Positions 1 through 7,268 of a stretch of DNA of 64,000 nucleotides are shown here, one piece after another. Source of the DNA: Bradyrhizobium canariense (GTDB lineage Bacteria; Pseudomonadota; Alphaproteobacteria; Rhizobiales; Xanthobacteraceae). A model generated the notes under the pieces. It did not search any database. It had not been told where the DNA came from and saw nothing but the letters and a program-made list of their open reading frames with translations. The stretch spans positions 1,054,001-1,118,000 of the forward strand of contig NZ_LT629750.1 in the NCBI RefSeq assembly GCF_900105125.1. The letters are read 5' to 3'. Each line of letters opens with the position of its first letter. Within the stretch, counting starts at the first letter, position 1. The translations under genes were made by a program, and so were the position numbers.

Positions 1-1
1 C

Positions 2-220
2 TTCGCGGAAGCGGTCGCGGCCTGTGAAAAGGCAGAGAGTTCGACGCCGTTCAAATGGAATACCGGCAAGAACACCTCCGTCATCGGATTGAATTCGGTC
101 AAGCTCGACAAGTACACGGTGATTGCGAGCTATACGCTGGTCGCCGATGGCGTCTATTGCGACTACGATCCGATCAAGAAGAAGGCCGATATCGGCTCGA
201 ATTTCCTCGAGCGGGAGTGA
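2..220 (+). CDS. C-terminal part of an unrecognised protein (cut by window edge)
   Basis: An open frame enters at base 2 and stops with TGA at 218-220, giving 72 residues that end in SNFLERE. I do not recognise the family. The visible part is soluble-looking, with alternating hydrophobic and polar strands (KYTVIASYTLVADGVYCDYD) and two cysteines, and would fit a periplasmic or cytoplasmic beta-rich domain. It ends 35 bases before mtnK on the same strand, so the two may be co-transcribed. Codon use is like that of the neighbours. The start lies outside the window. Confidence 0.55.
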   Translation, partial: FAEAVAACEKAESSTPFKWNTGKNTSVIGLNSVKLDKYTVIASYTLVADGVYCDYDPIKKKADIGSNFLERE

Positions 221-255
221 GATCGCAAGTCCCGCTAAAGCACCGGACGCAGCGA

Positions 256-1566
256 ATGAATTCACAGCAGCGACCATTGGGCGCCCTCGGACAGGACGAA
301 TACCGAATTCTCCGCGACACAGACCTGCGAGACTACCTTGCAGAACTCCCTGAGGTCGCCGCCCTCCTGGGTGGATCGCCCGGAGGTTGGTCGATCAGCG
401 AGGTCGGTGACGGCAACCTCAACCTCGTGTTCATCGTAAGAGGAACGAAAGGCGGAATTGCCGTCAAGCAGGCGCTTCCCTATGTGCGTCTGGTCGGCGA
501 GAGCTGGCCGCTACCGTTGTCGCGCTCGCACTACGAGCATCTGGCGCTTGTGCATCAGGCCCGTTTGGCGCCCGGTCTGGTACCGGCCGTGCTTCACCAC
601 AATGAAGCTCTCGCCCTGATCGCCATGGAGCTGCTTGAACCCCACATTATCATGCGCAAGGGGCTTGTCTCCGGGACCTGTTATCCGCACTTCGTCGATC
701 ACATGACGACCTTTCTGGCGCGCACGCTGTTCCTCAGTTCCGACCTGGCAGTTCCGGCCGCGCAGAAGAAGGAAGGCATCGCGGCATTTTCAGGAAACCA
801 CGCGCTGTGCAAGATCACCGAGGATCTGATCTTCACGGACCCTTATTTCCAGGCCGAGCAGAACCGCTGGACTTCGCCCTGGCTCGATGCGACCGCAGCC
901 CACTTCCGCGAAGATCTCGACCTGCATGTCGCGGTCTCCCGTCTCAAGCTCAAGTTCTTGGCTTCTCCTGAAGCGCTTGTTCACGGTGATCTCCACACCG
1001 GATCGATCATGGTGACGGAAAACGAGACGCGAGTGATCGATCCTGAGTTTGCGTTCTACGGCCCGATGGGATTTGATCTCGGCGCGGTCATCGGCAATCT
1101 CATCATGAGCTATCTGGCTTCGGCCGGCCACGAGCGCGCACCGGGCGAACGGCGCTCGTTCGAGGCATGGGTGCTGGAAACGATCGAAAACGTGTGGGCG
1201 GAGTTTTCCCGAAAATTCGTTGGGCTTTGGCGTGACGAGGCCAATGGTGATGCGTATGCTGCAACGCTGTTCTCCGGCGAGGCCGGCGCGGCGCGGCTGG
1301 AGGCCGAACGACGGGCCTACATGGACAGATTGTTCCAGGATATGGTGGGATTTTCGGCCGCGAAGATCATCCGCCGCATCCTTGGCCTGGCGCACAATAT
1401 TGATTTCGAGTGGATCGAAGATCCGCGGCTTCGGGCAATCTGCGAGGCACGAAGCTTGCGTCTCGCGCGTGCGATGATGGTAGACGCGCCGTCCTTTCGC
1501 ACGATCGGCGCGGTGACGAAGGCGGCGCGCGAGGTGCGCGATTGGCAACCGGACCTCGACAGGTGA
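256..1566 (+). CDS. mtnK: S-methyl-5-thioribose kinase
   Basis: Phosphorylates the C1 hydroxyl of methylthioribose with ATP in the methionine salvage pathway (cytoplasm). The 436-residue product has the APH/ChoK-type kinase fold. A nucleotide-binding segment GDGNLNLVF (51-59) is followed by Lys71, the catalytic loop HGDLHTGS (243-250) and the metal-binding Asp262 in IDPEFAFYGPMGFDLG. Length fits the family (about 400-430). The ATG at 256 was chosen because the upstream in-frame extension to base 55 overlaps the preceding gene and has no kinase similarity. It converges on an ABC transporter operon 39 bases away, which may import its substrate (inference). Confidence 0.9.
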   Translation: MNSQQRPLGALGQDEYRILRDTDLRDYLAELPEVAALLGGSPGGWSISEVGDGNLNLVFIVRGTKGGIAVKQALPYVRLVGESWPLPLSRSHYEHLALVHQARLAPGLVPAVLHHNEALALIAMELLEPHIIMRKGLVSGTCYPHFVDHMTTFLARTLFLSSDLAVPAAQKKEGIAAFSGNHALCKITEDLIFTDPYFQAEQNRWTSPWLDATAAHFREDLDLHVAVSRLKLKFLASPEALVHGDLHTGSIMVTENETRVIDPEFAFYGPMGFDLGAVIGNLIMSYLASAGHERAPGERRSFEAWVLETIENVWAEFSRKFVGLWRDEANGDAYAATLFSGEAGAARLEAERRAYMDRLFQDMVGFSAAKIIRRILGLAHNIDFEWIEDPRLRAICEARSLRLARAMMVDAPSFRTIGAVTKAAREVRDWQPDLDR

Positions 1567-1605
1567 GGGGACGCAACTATTCGAGGGGCTGATTCAACCG
1601 TAGCC

Positions 1606-2646
1606 TCATTCGACTGTCCTGGCCCGAAACCTCTGCGCATAGACGTTGATGACCAGCGCCGCCAGCAGGATGAGGCCGCGGATCAATATCTTCAGGAAGC
1701 TATCGATGTTGACGTGATCAAGCCCATTGTTGAGGACGCCGAGTACGAACAGGCCGACAATGGTATTGCCGATGCCGCCACGCCCGCCGAAAAGGCTGGT
1801 GCCACCGACCACCACGGCAGCGATCGAGTCGAGCAGATAGGTGTCGAATTCGTTCTGCTGGGCGCTGCCGAAATGAGCGACACCCAGCATGCCGCCGATG
1901 CCCGAGCAGACCGCTGAGATGACCATGACGCTGCCGAGGATCAGATTGACGTTGAGCCCGGAATATTCTGCTGCCTCGCGGTTGCCGCCGACCATGTAAA
2001 CGTAGCGGCCGAAGCGGGTATAGGTCAGCACAAGATGGCCGGCGAGCAGCATCAGCGCAGCAACGATCACGATCCAGGGCACGCCGCCGATCGACGACGA
2101 TCCGAGCGTTGTCACGACGTCCGGCACCTTGTAGGCGATCTGCCCGCGCACCAGCAGCGCCGATATGCCGGCTGCGATCTGCATCATCGCGAGCGTCATG
2201 ATGAAGGACGGAATGCCGATGATGGTCAGTCCGAGCGCATTGACGAGACCGAGCAGCGCGCAGAGCGTCAGCGCCAGCAGGATCGCGGCCCACCCGGCCA
2301 TCGGGATGTTGGCGATGTTCACGTAGGCTTCCTGCTGGGTGAAATAGGCGACCGCTATGCCGGTGACGTTGGCGATGCTCGCGATCGACAAATCGATCTC
2401 GGCGCAGAGGATCACGAAGGTGAGGCCGACGGCGATGATGCCCGTGACCGAAACCTGGGTCAGAATGTTGCCGACATTGTCGAGCGTCGCAAAAGAAGGG
2501 CTCGCGGCGGCGAAGAAGCCGCTCAGGCAGATCAGCGTCAGGAACGGCGCGATATTGCGCATCTGGGAGCGCAGGAACACGCCGAGGCCGCGCGGGCGCT
2601 TGCGGTCCGCCGCCGGGACTGCCGTGCCTTCGCTGGTCACCATCAT
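1606..2646 (-). CDS. Ribose-type ABC transporter permease (RbsC family)
   Basis: Inner-membrane channel subunit of a CUT2 sugar or nucleoside-type importer. The 346 residues start with a short polar N-terminus and then alternate hydrophobic helices (roughly eight to ten), starting at APFLTLICLSGFFAAASPSFAT. The family-typical segments VGLTFVILCAEIDLS and IAAVVVGGTSLFGGRGG are present. Start at ATG 2646, with GGAG a few bases upstream; a second ATG follows directly at 2643. It is the last gene of an SBP-ATPase-permease operon, 25 bases after the ATPase. The substrate cannot be read from the sequence; proximity to mtnK suggests methylthioribose or a related pentose. Confidence 0.88.
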   Translation of the reverse strand: MMVTSEGTAVPAADRKRPRGLGVFLRSQMRNIAPFLTLICLSGFFAAASPSFATLDNVGNILTQVSVTGIIAVGLTFVILCAEIDLSIASIANVTGIAVAYFTQQEAYVNIANIPMAGWAAILLALTLCALLGLVNALGLTIIGIPSFIMTLAMMQIAAGISALLVRGQIAYKVPDVVTTLGSSSIGGVPWIVIVAALMLLAGHLVLTYTRFGRYVYMVGGNREAAEYSGLNVNLILGSVMVISAVCSGIGGMLGVAHFGSAQQNEFDTYLLDSIAAVVVGGTSLFGGRGGIGNTIVGLFVLGVLNNGLDHVNIDSFLKILIRGLILLAALVINVYAQRFRARTVE

Positions 2647-2671
2647 GCGTCTCCACGTCAAAACAAATAGT

Positions 2672-4174
2672 CTAGGCCGCTTCCAGCAGGCGGTCCTTGC
2701 TGACCACTTCGCCCGCGAATTCACGCACCACCGCGCCACGTTTCAGCACCAGGATGCGATCGGCCAGCGACAGCACCGTCTCCGGTTCGGTCGACAGCAC
2801 GATGATGGCCAGCCCCTTGGCGCGGAGGTCGCGGATGATGTGGATGACGTCGTTCTTGGCGCCGACATCCATGCCGCGCGTCGGTTCGCACAGCACCAGG
2901 AGACGCGGCGGATAGGTCAGCCATTTCGCAAGCGCCACTTTCTGTTGATTGCCGCCGGACAGCATGCCGAGATCGAGACCGACGACCGGCGGCCTGATCT
3001 GCAATTGTTCGACCTGCCGCGTAGCGATCGACCGCTCCCGCGACGGCTTGAGCCAGAGGGCGGAAATGCGGTCAAGGATACTGATCGAGATGTTTTTGTA
3101 GACCGGCTCCTGGTGGAACAGCATGGCGCGGCGGCTTTCGGGAACAAAGGCGATACCGGCCCGCCGGGCCGCAGCCGTGCTGTGGAAGGCCTTCTGGTTG
3201 CCGTCCACCAGCAGCGCGCCGCCGTCGGGTTTGATCTTGCCGAACAGTATCCGCGCCAGTTCGAGCTGCCCGCATCCCATGAAACCATAGATGCCGAGTA
3301 CTTCACCGGCACGCGCCTCGAACGAAATGTCCTGCAGGCTGCGGGCGAGCGAGAGCTTGTCGGCCTTCAAGACCGCCGGACGATCGCCCGGCGGCGGCAG
3401 CGTGATATCGTCTGAATAGGTCTCTTCCAGCGCCTCGCCACCCTTGCCGATCATCGCTTCGATCAGGCTGGCCTTGCTGGTCGCAGTGGCCGCCGCCTCG
3501 GCGACCTTCCTTCCGTTACGGAACACCGTCACCGTGTCCGAGACGCGCAGGATATCCTCGATGAAATGGGAGATGAAGACAATGCCGGTGCCCTCGTCCC
3601 GCAGCCGTCGCAAGGTCGAAAACAGGCGCTCCACCTCCGGCGGCGAGAGAGCCGAGGTCGGCTCGTCGAGGATGATGATGCGCGCCCCGGAGAACAGGAC
3701 GCGGACAATCTCGATCAATTGTTGCAGGCCAATCGGCAGGTCGCCGAGCCGCGCAAGCGGATCCACGTCGATGCCGAATTTGGCGAGTTGCTCGCCGGCT
3801 TCGCGCGCCATGCGCCGCCATTGCACGAGACCCAGGCGATTGGTCGGCTGCGCGCCAAGAAACACGTTCTCAGCCACCGACAGATCGGGCGCCACGCTGA
3901 GCTCCTGATGCACCATGGCGATGCCCGCCGCACGCGCGTCACGCACCGATCGAAAGCGGGTCTCCCGGCCATCCAGCATGAAACGGCCAGAGAATTCCGC
4001 ATGCACGCCGGCGATGATCTTCATCAGCGTGCTCTTGCCGGCCCCGTTCTCGCCGACAAGACCATGGATCTCGCCGGCCGAGAGCGCGAAGTCGACCCCC
4101 CGGAGCGCCTCGACGCCGCCGAAGGCCTTCGTGATTTGCTCCAGTTCGAGGATGGGTGAGCGGCCTTGCGGCAT
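2672..4174 (-). CDS. Ribose-type ABC transporter ATP-binding protein (RbsA family, two ATPase domains)
   Basis: Energises import by the adjacent permease. The 500-residue protein has two tandem nucleotide-binding domains, as is usual for RbsA/MglA. Domain 1 has Walker A GENGAGKST (41-49) and LDEPTSALS. Its signature is reduced to GLQQ. Domain 2 has a degenerate Walker A region (GFMGCGQLELARILFG) but an intact signature LSGGNQQK and a CEPTRGMDVG Walker B. This asymmetry is normal in the family. It starts 6 bases after the binding-protein stop, so translation is probably coupled. Confidence 0.92.
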   Translation of the reverse strand: MPQGRSPILELEQITKAFGGVEALRGVDFALSAGEIHGLVGENGAGKSTLMKIIAGVHAEFSGRFMLDGRETRFRSVRDARAAGIAMVHQELSVAPDLSVAENVFLGAQPTNRLGLVQWRRMAREAGEQLAKFGIDVDPLARLGDLPIGLQQLIEIVRVLFSGARIIILDEPTSALSPPEVERLFSTLRRLRDEGTGIVFISHFIEDILRVSDTVTVFRNGRKVAEAAATATSKASLIEAMIGKGGEALEETYSDDITLPPPGDRPAVLKADKLSLARSLQDISFEARAGEVLGIYGFMGCGQLELARILFGKIKPDGGALLVDGNQKAFHSTAAARRAGIAFVPESRRAMLFHQEPVYKNISISILDRISALWLKPSRERSIATRQVEQLQIRPPVVGLDLGMLSGGNQQKVALAKWLTYPPRLLVLCEPTRGMDVGAKNDVIHIIRDLRAKGLAIIVLSTEPETVLSLADRILVLKRGAVVREFAGEVVSKDRLLEAA

Positions 4175-4180
4175 AACAGC

Positions 4181-5203
4181 TCAGATCAGGAAGTGATCCT
4201 CCATCCACTGCATGCCTGGCGCGTTGGCCTTGGTCACGACCGGACCGTCCGTCACGACGCTTTTCGGGATGCCCTGTCCGCTCTTTTCACCCGCGGTCAC
4301 GGCGGCGACGCCGGCGACGATGGCGCCGCCATGGATGCGGCACGAAGGATTGCGCACGGTCGCGAACATGCGGCCTTCGCTCACCGCCTGGATCGCCGGC
4401 GGCATGGCGTCGACCCCGCCGATCAGGATGTTGGTGCGATTATGCGCCTTCATGATGTTGTAGGCGGCGAGCGCCATGTCGTCATTATGGAAGAAGGCCG
4501 CGTCGATCTGCGGGTATTTGGTGAGATAGGTCTCCCATAGCCGTGCCGTCTTCGACACGTCCCAATCCGCCGGCTGGGTATCGAGTACCTCGATGTTCGG
4601 GAACTGCTTGACGACCGTGTTGAAGCCCTTGGCGCGACCTTGCGCACCGGTGTGGCCGAGCGCGCCTTGCGTCATGATGACCTTGCCCTTGCCGCCGATG
4701 GCATTGACGAGCGCCTGCGTGACCGAGGCGCCCATGAACTCATTGTCGGGCGCGAGAAACGAGTGAACGTTGATCTGGTCAAGCGGCGCGATCAACGTAT
4801 CCATGTCGATGACGGGGGTGCCGGCATCGATCATCTTCTGCACCGGCTGGGTCAGCGTGCCGATGCCGAACGCCTGGATGGCGACGAAGTCCCATTTCTG
4901 CGAGGCCATGTTGTCGATCGCGGCACGCTGTTTGACGGCATCGAGCCGGCCGTCGAACCAGGTGACCTCGACGTTGAACAACTTGCCCCACCATTCGGCT
5001 GCCTGCTTGCCTTGGGCACACCAGGTAGCCTGCAGGCCCGCGTTGGAAAACGCCGCCTTCAGCGGTTTCTCTGAACGTCCCATTTCCGCTGCTAACGCGG
5101 GGCTCACGCCCAAGCCGCCAATCAAGGCGGTTGCCGCGCCTGCGGTCGCCACGGCCTGAAGAAGATCGCGCCTTGTCGTTGAGGATTTGTCAGTCCCGGA
5201 CAT
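4181..5203 (-). CDS. Periplasmic sugar-binding protein of an ABC transporter (Tat-exported)
   Basis: Captures the substrate in the periplasm for the permease and ATPase encoded next. The 340 residues open with a twin-arginine signal (TTRRDLLQAVATAGAATALIGG, roughly residues 9-30), then AALAAEM-type cleavage context. The mature part has the periplasmic-binding-protein class I fold (IDNMASQKWDFVAIQAFG, DAGTPVIDMDT, AAFFHNDDMALAAYN, GGVDAMPPAIQAV). A Tat signal on a CUT2 binding protein suggests folding, possibly with a ligand, before export. It is first in the operon; about 156 bases of upstream sequence separate it from the globin gene and should hold the promoter, which I could not pinpoint. 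Confidence 0.9.
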   Translation of the reverse strand: MSGTDKSSTTRRDLLQAVATAGAATALIGGLGVSPALAAEMGRSEKPLKAAFSNAGLQATWCAQGKQAAEWWGKLFNVEVTWFDGRLDAVKQRAAIDNMASQKWDFVAIQAFGIGTLTQPVQKMIDAGTPVIDMDTLIAPLDQINVHSFLAPDNEFMGASVTQALVNAIGGKGKVIMTQGALGHTGAQGRAKGFNTVVKQFPNIEVLDTQPADWDVSKTARLWETYLTKYPQIDAAFFHNDDMALAAYNIMKAHNRTNILIGGVDAMPPAIQAVSEGRMFATVRNPSCRIHGGAIVAGVAAVTAGEKSGQGIPKSVVTDGPVVTKANAPGMQWMEDHFLI

Positions 5204-5359
5204 CGCTCGCTCCCATGTTTTAATGTTTTCACCGACGGCGTCATTGCACGCGCCGCGGAAGAAGGAAGTGTCTCACAATCGGGACGCTCGCGCCACCTGC
5301 TGCATCTTGGGATAGAGGATTTGGTATCGATCCTTCACCGCAACGCAAAACGATCCTGT

Positions 5360-5758
5360 TCAGGCTTCGCTTGCAGCGACGATACCTTCGATCTTTTGCA
5401 GCAGTTCCTGCCAGGCGTTCTCGATCTCGGCCGACCAGTCGGCTCCAAGCACCCCGCGCAGGGCGTTCGCGATCACGCCAAAGGACGCGACGAACAGTTC
5501 GCGTGGCGTGCCGTAGGCGTCATGCGACGATACCTCGCATTCGATCAGGCGGAAGTTGCCGCTGCGCTCGCCGGCAAAATCGAGGATGGCGTCGATGGTC
5601 AGCGCGAGCATTGAACCTTTGACGAGATCGCTGCCCTCGCTCCGGAAGATCGCTTCGGCTTCGGGGTGTTCGCGAAACAGCCGGCGGTAGACCCGCGGGG
5701 TCAGATTCTCGCACCGTTCGGCGGCAAGTTCGAAGCTGCGCTGAATCGGATTGGTCAT
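5360..5758 (-). CDS. Single-domain globin
   Basis: Small haem protein of 132 residues, cytoplasmic by sequence. The N-terminal stretch RVYRRLFREHPEAEAIF is typical of the globin B to CD region, with Phe38 as the CD1 phenylalanine. His79 in SSHDAYGTPRELF is placed as the proximal (F8) haem ligand. The following AWQELLQKIEGIVAA matches the H helix. There is no reductase domain, so it is not a flavohaemoglobin. Role could be oxygen or NO binding; nothing in the neighbourhood decides this. A strong hairpin lies about 60 bases upstream of its start. Confidence 0.75.
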   Translation of the reverse strand: MTNPIQRSFELAAERCENLTPRVYRRLFREHPEAEAIFRSEGSDLVKGSMLALTIDAILDFAGERSGNFRLIECEVSSHDAYGTPRELFVASFGVIANALRGVLGADWSAEIENAWQELLQKIEGIVAASEA

Positions 5759-6219
5759 GTCGAGACGCGAAAATCTTTGCGCGATTTTTTGCGAGAATCT
5801 TTGAAAACATCTCGAAAAAAAGAGCAGGGCGCGGGCCCTGCTCTAAAAATTGTGTCGACCCTATTTCCCCGAAAATTAGATTTGATCTTGATTGGCGGGG
5901 CGACGCTGCTTGTGCGCGTCAGGGCTCCTCCCGAGACTTGGACCACCAGACTTCAACCTTGCGGCTAGCCTGAGCCCGTATTGGTAGACCATCTTTTTTG
6001 CCTTGTCATCAATTTCAGCAACGATTGTTCAAAATTCGAGCAAATTGCGAAATGATTGGTATTTGGCCACTTCGGGTTGTGTTTACCGTAACGATCGTCT
6101 TTTCGGGTAAAAGGGTAGGGGTACGGGAAGGCAGGAAGTTGGGTCCATGCAATGCTTGTCGGGGCCTGTGCGCGATCTCGACAGGTGTGAGTAAGGCAAT
6201 CCCGCACCTGCTTGGCGGG
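5759..6219. other. 461 bp intergenic region, no gene recognised
   Basis: Only short unconvincing open frames occur here. It holds the perfect hairpin at 5821-5844 and several A- and T-rich runs, giving a lower GC content than the surroundings. It lies between two minus-strand genes, so it contains the globin promoter and the 3' region of the small secreted protein gene. Confidence 0.5.
5821..5844 (-). terminator. Rho-independent terminator on the minus strand
   Basis: A perfect 10 bp stem, AGAGCAGGGC with GCCCTGCTCT, closes a 4-base loop. Read on the minus strand it is followed by a run of seven T (A-run at 5814-5821 on the plus strand). It lies about 375 bases beyond the stop of the gene at 6220 and just ahead of the globin, so either that gene has a long 3' UTR or an unannotated transcript ends here. 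Confidence 0.75.
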
Positions 6220-6609
6220 TCAGGGTTTGGCGATATGCCACACGCCATTGTTAAAACCGTCGCCGGTCGTGTCGCCGGGGGCGCTGTCCTTTTTCCAAGC
6301 GTAGAGCGGCTTGCCTTTATAGGCCCACATCATCTTGCCGTCGTCACGCGTGACAACAGTCCAGTCGCCCATCGCCTTGGCGTCGGCACCGGCCATCAAA
6401 GGCGGCCAGTTATCCGCGCACGGGCCATTGCACATCGACTTTCCACTGGCATCCTTGTCGAAGGTGTAGAGGGTCATACCCTTGCTATCCACCAACGCTT
6501 TGCCTTTAGGCGTGTCTGCGATTTTGGCCGGGGTCATCTGCGCAAATGCCAGCGAGCTGGTACAAACAAAGACTGTCGCGGCGAGCGCGGCGAACGTTCT
6601 TGACGTCAT
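6220..6609 (-). CDS. Secreted COG4315-type protein (Yx(F/W)xxD repeat lipoprotein family)
   Basis: A 129-residue exported protein. The N-terminal signal peptide ends near SSLAFAQ (residues 18-24). The mature part has the family's two repeats: GMTLYTFDKDASGKSMCNGPCADNWPP and GKPLYAWKKDSAPGDTTGDGF. The Cys pair in CNGPC is conserved in the family. There is no lipobox Cys at the signal cleavage site, so it is probably soluble in the periplasm. Biochemical function of the family is not established. Confidence 0.85.
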   Translation of the reverse strand: MTSRTFAALAATVFVCTSSLAFAQMTPAKIADTPKGKALVDSKGMTLYTFDKDASGKSMCNGPCADNWPPLMAGADAKAMGDWTVVTRDDGKMMWAYKGKPLYAWKKDSAPGDTTGDGFNNGVWHIAKP

Positions 6610-6797
6610 GACAGTATCCCTTCCTCGTTGTTCGGTAGACGTATCAGCAACAAGAACTCCGACAACACAGACTTATTCCGTGAGGCTCAGCCGGCAGTAA
6701 GATTCCTGACAAATGCACCTATCGACGCTACGCCGCAGGTAATCTCGACAAGGGTTGATGCGGGTGATAGGACAGCGAAAGCGCTCTGGGGAAGATC

Positions 6798-7175
6798 ATG
6801 CGTCGGCGGCTGGAGATACTTATTCCAATCGTTTTGTTGGCGGTTCTGGTGCAGTTATTTGCACCAATCGCGGCATTTCGCGCGTTCGCTTTCGCCGCCA
6901 ATGACCCCCTCTATATGTCGACGATCTGTTCTGACATGTCTGCCTCTGCGGACACTCAGACCGCCCCTGCCAAGACGCAGCATGAGCACGGAGATTGCTG
7001 TGCCTTTTGCGCTGCCGGCCATGGCGGCGCGGTTGCCGTCAATCCGCCCCCGCTTATTTTTGTAAGCCTGCAACGCGAATACCAACGCGTTTCCTGGCTG
7101 GAAGCCGCGGAGAGGATGCCGACCATTCGCGTCGGTTCCAATTCCCAGGCCCGCGCCCCACCGTCGTTTTCCTGA
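6798..7175 (+). CDS. pcuA: DUF2946-type small periplasmic protein, first gene of copper operon
   Basis: A 125-residue protein with an N-terminal membrane or signal segment (LEILIPIVLLAVLVQLFAPIAAF). A possible metal-binding patch follows: HEHGDCCAFCAAGHGG, rich in His and Cys. DUF2946 proteins are commonly found beside copper TonB receptors. Position matches the first gene of the pcuABCDE operon described in Bradyrhizobium; the symbol rests on this synteny. The 188 bases upstream must hold the promoter, which would be expected to respond to copper shortage; I see no identifiable operator. Confidence 0.7.
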   Translation: MRRRLEILIPIVLLAVLVQLFAPIAAFRAFAFAANDPLYMSTICSDMSASADTQTAPAKTQHEHGDCCAFCAAGHGGAVAVNPPPLIFVSLQREYQRVSWLEAAERMPTIRVGSNSQARAPPSFS

Positions 7176-7268
7176 CCCAGCGAACACCCGAACGGTTGGT
7201 GCGGCCGCTGCCGCGCCGATTGGTGCAGTTCAACAAGCTGGCGATAATGCCAGCGTCAGGATTACCAG

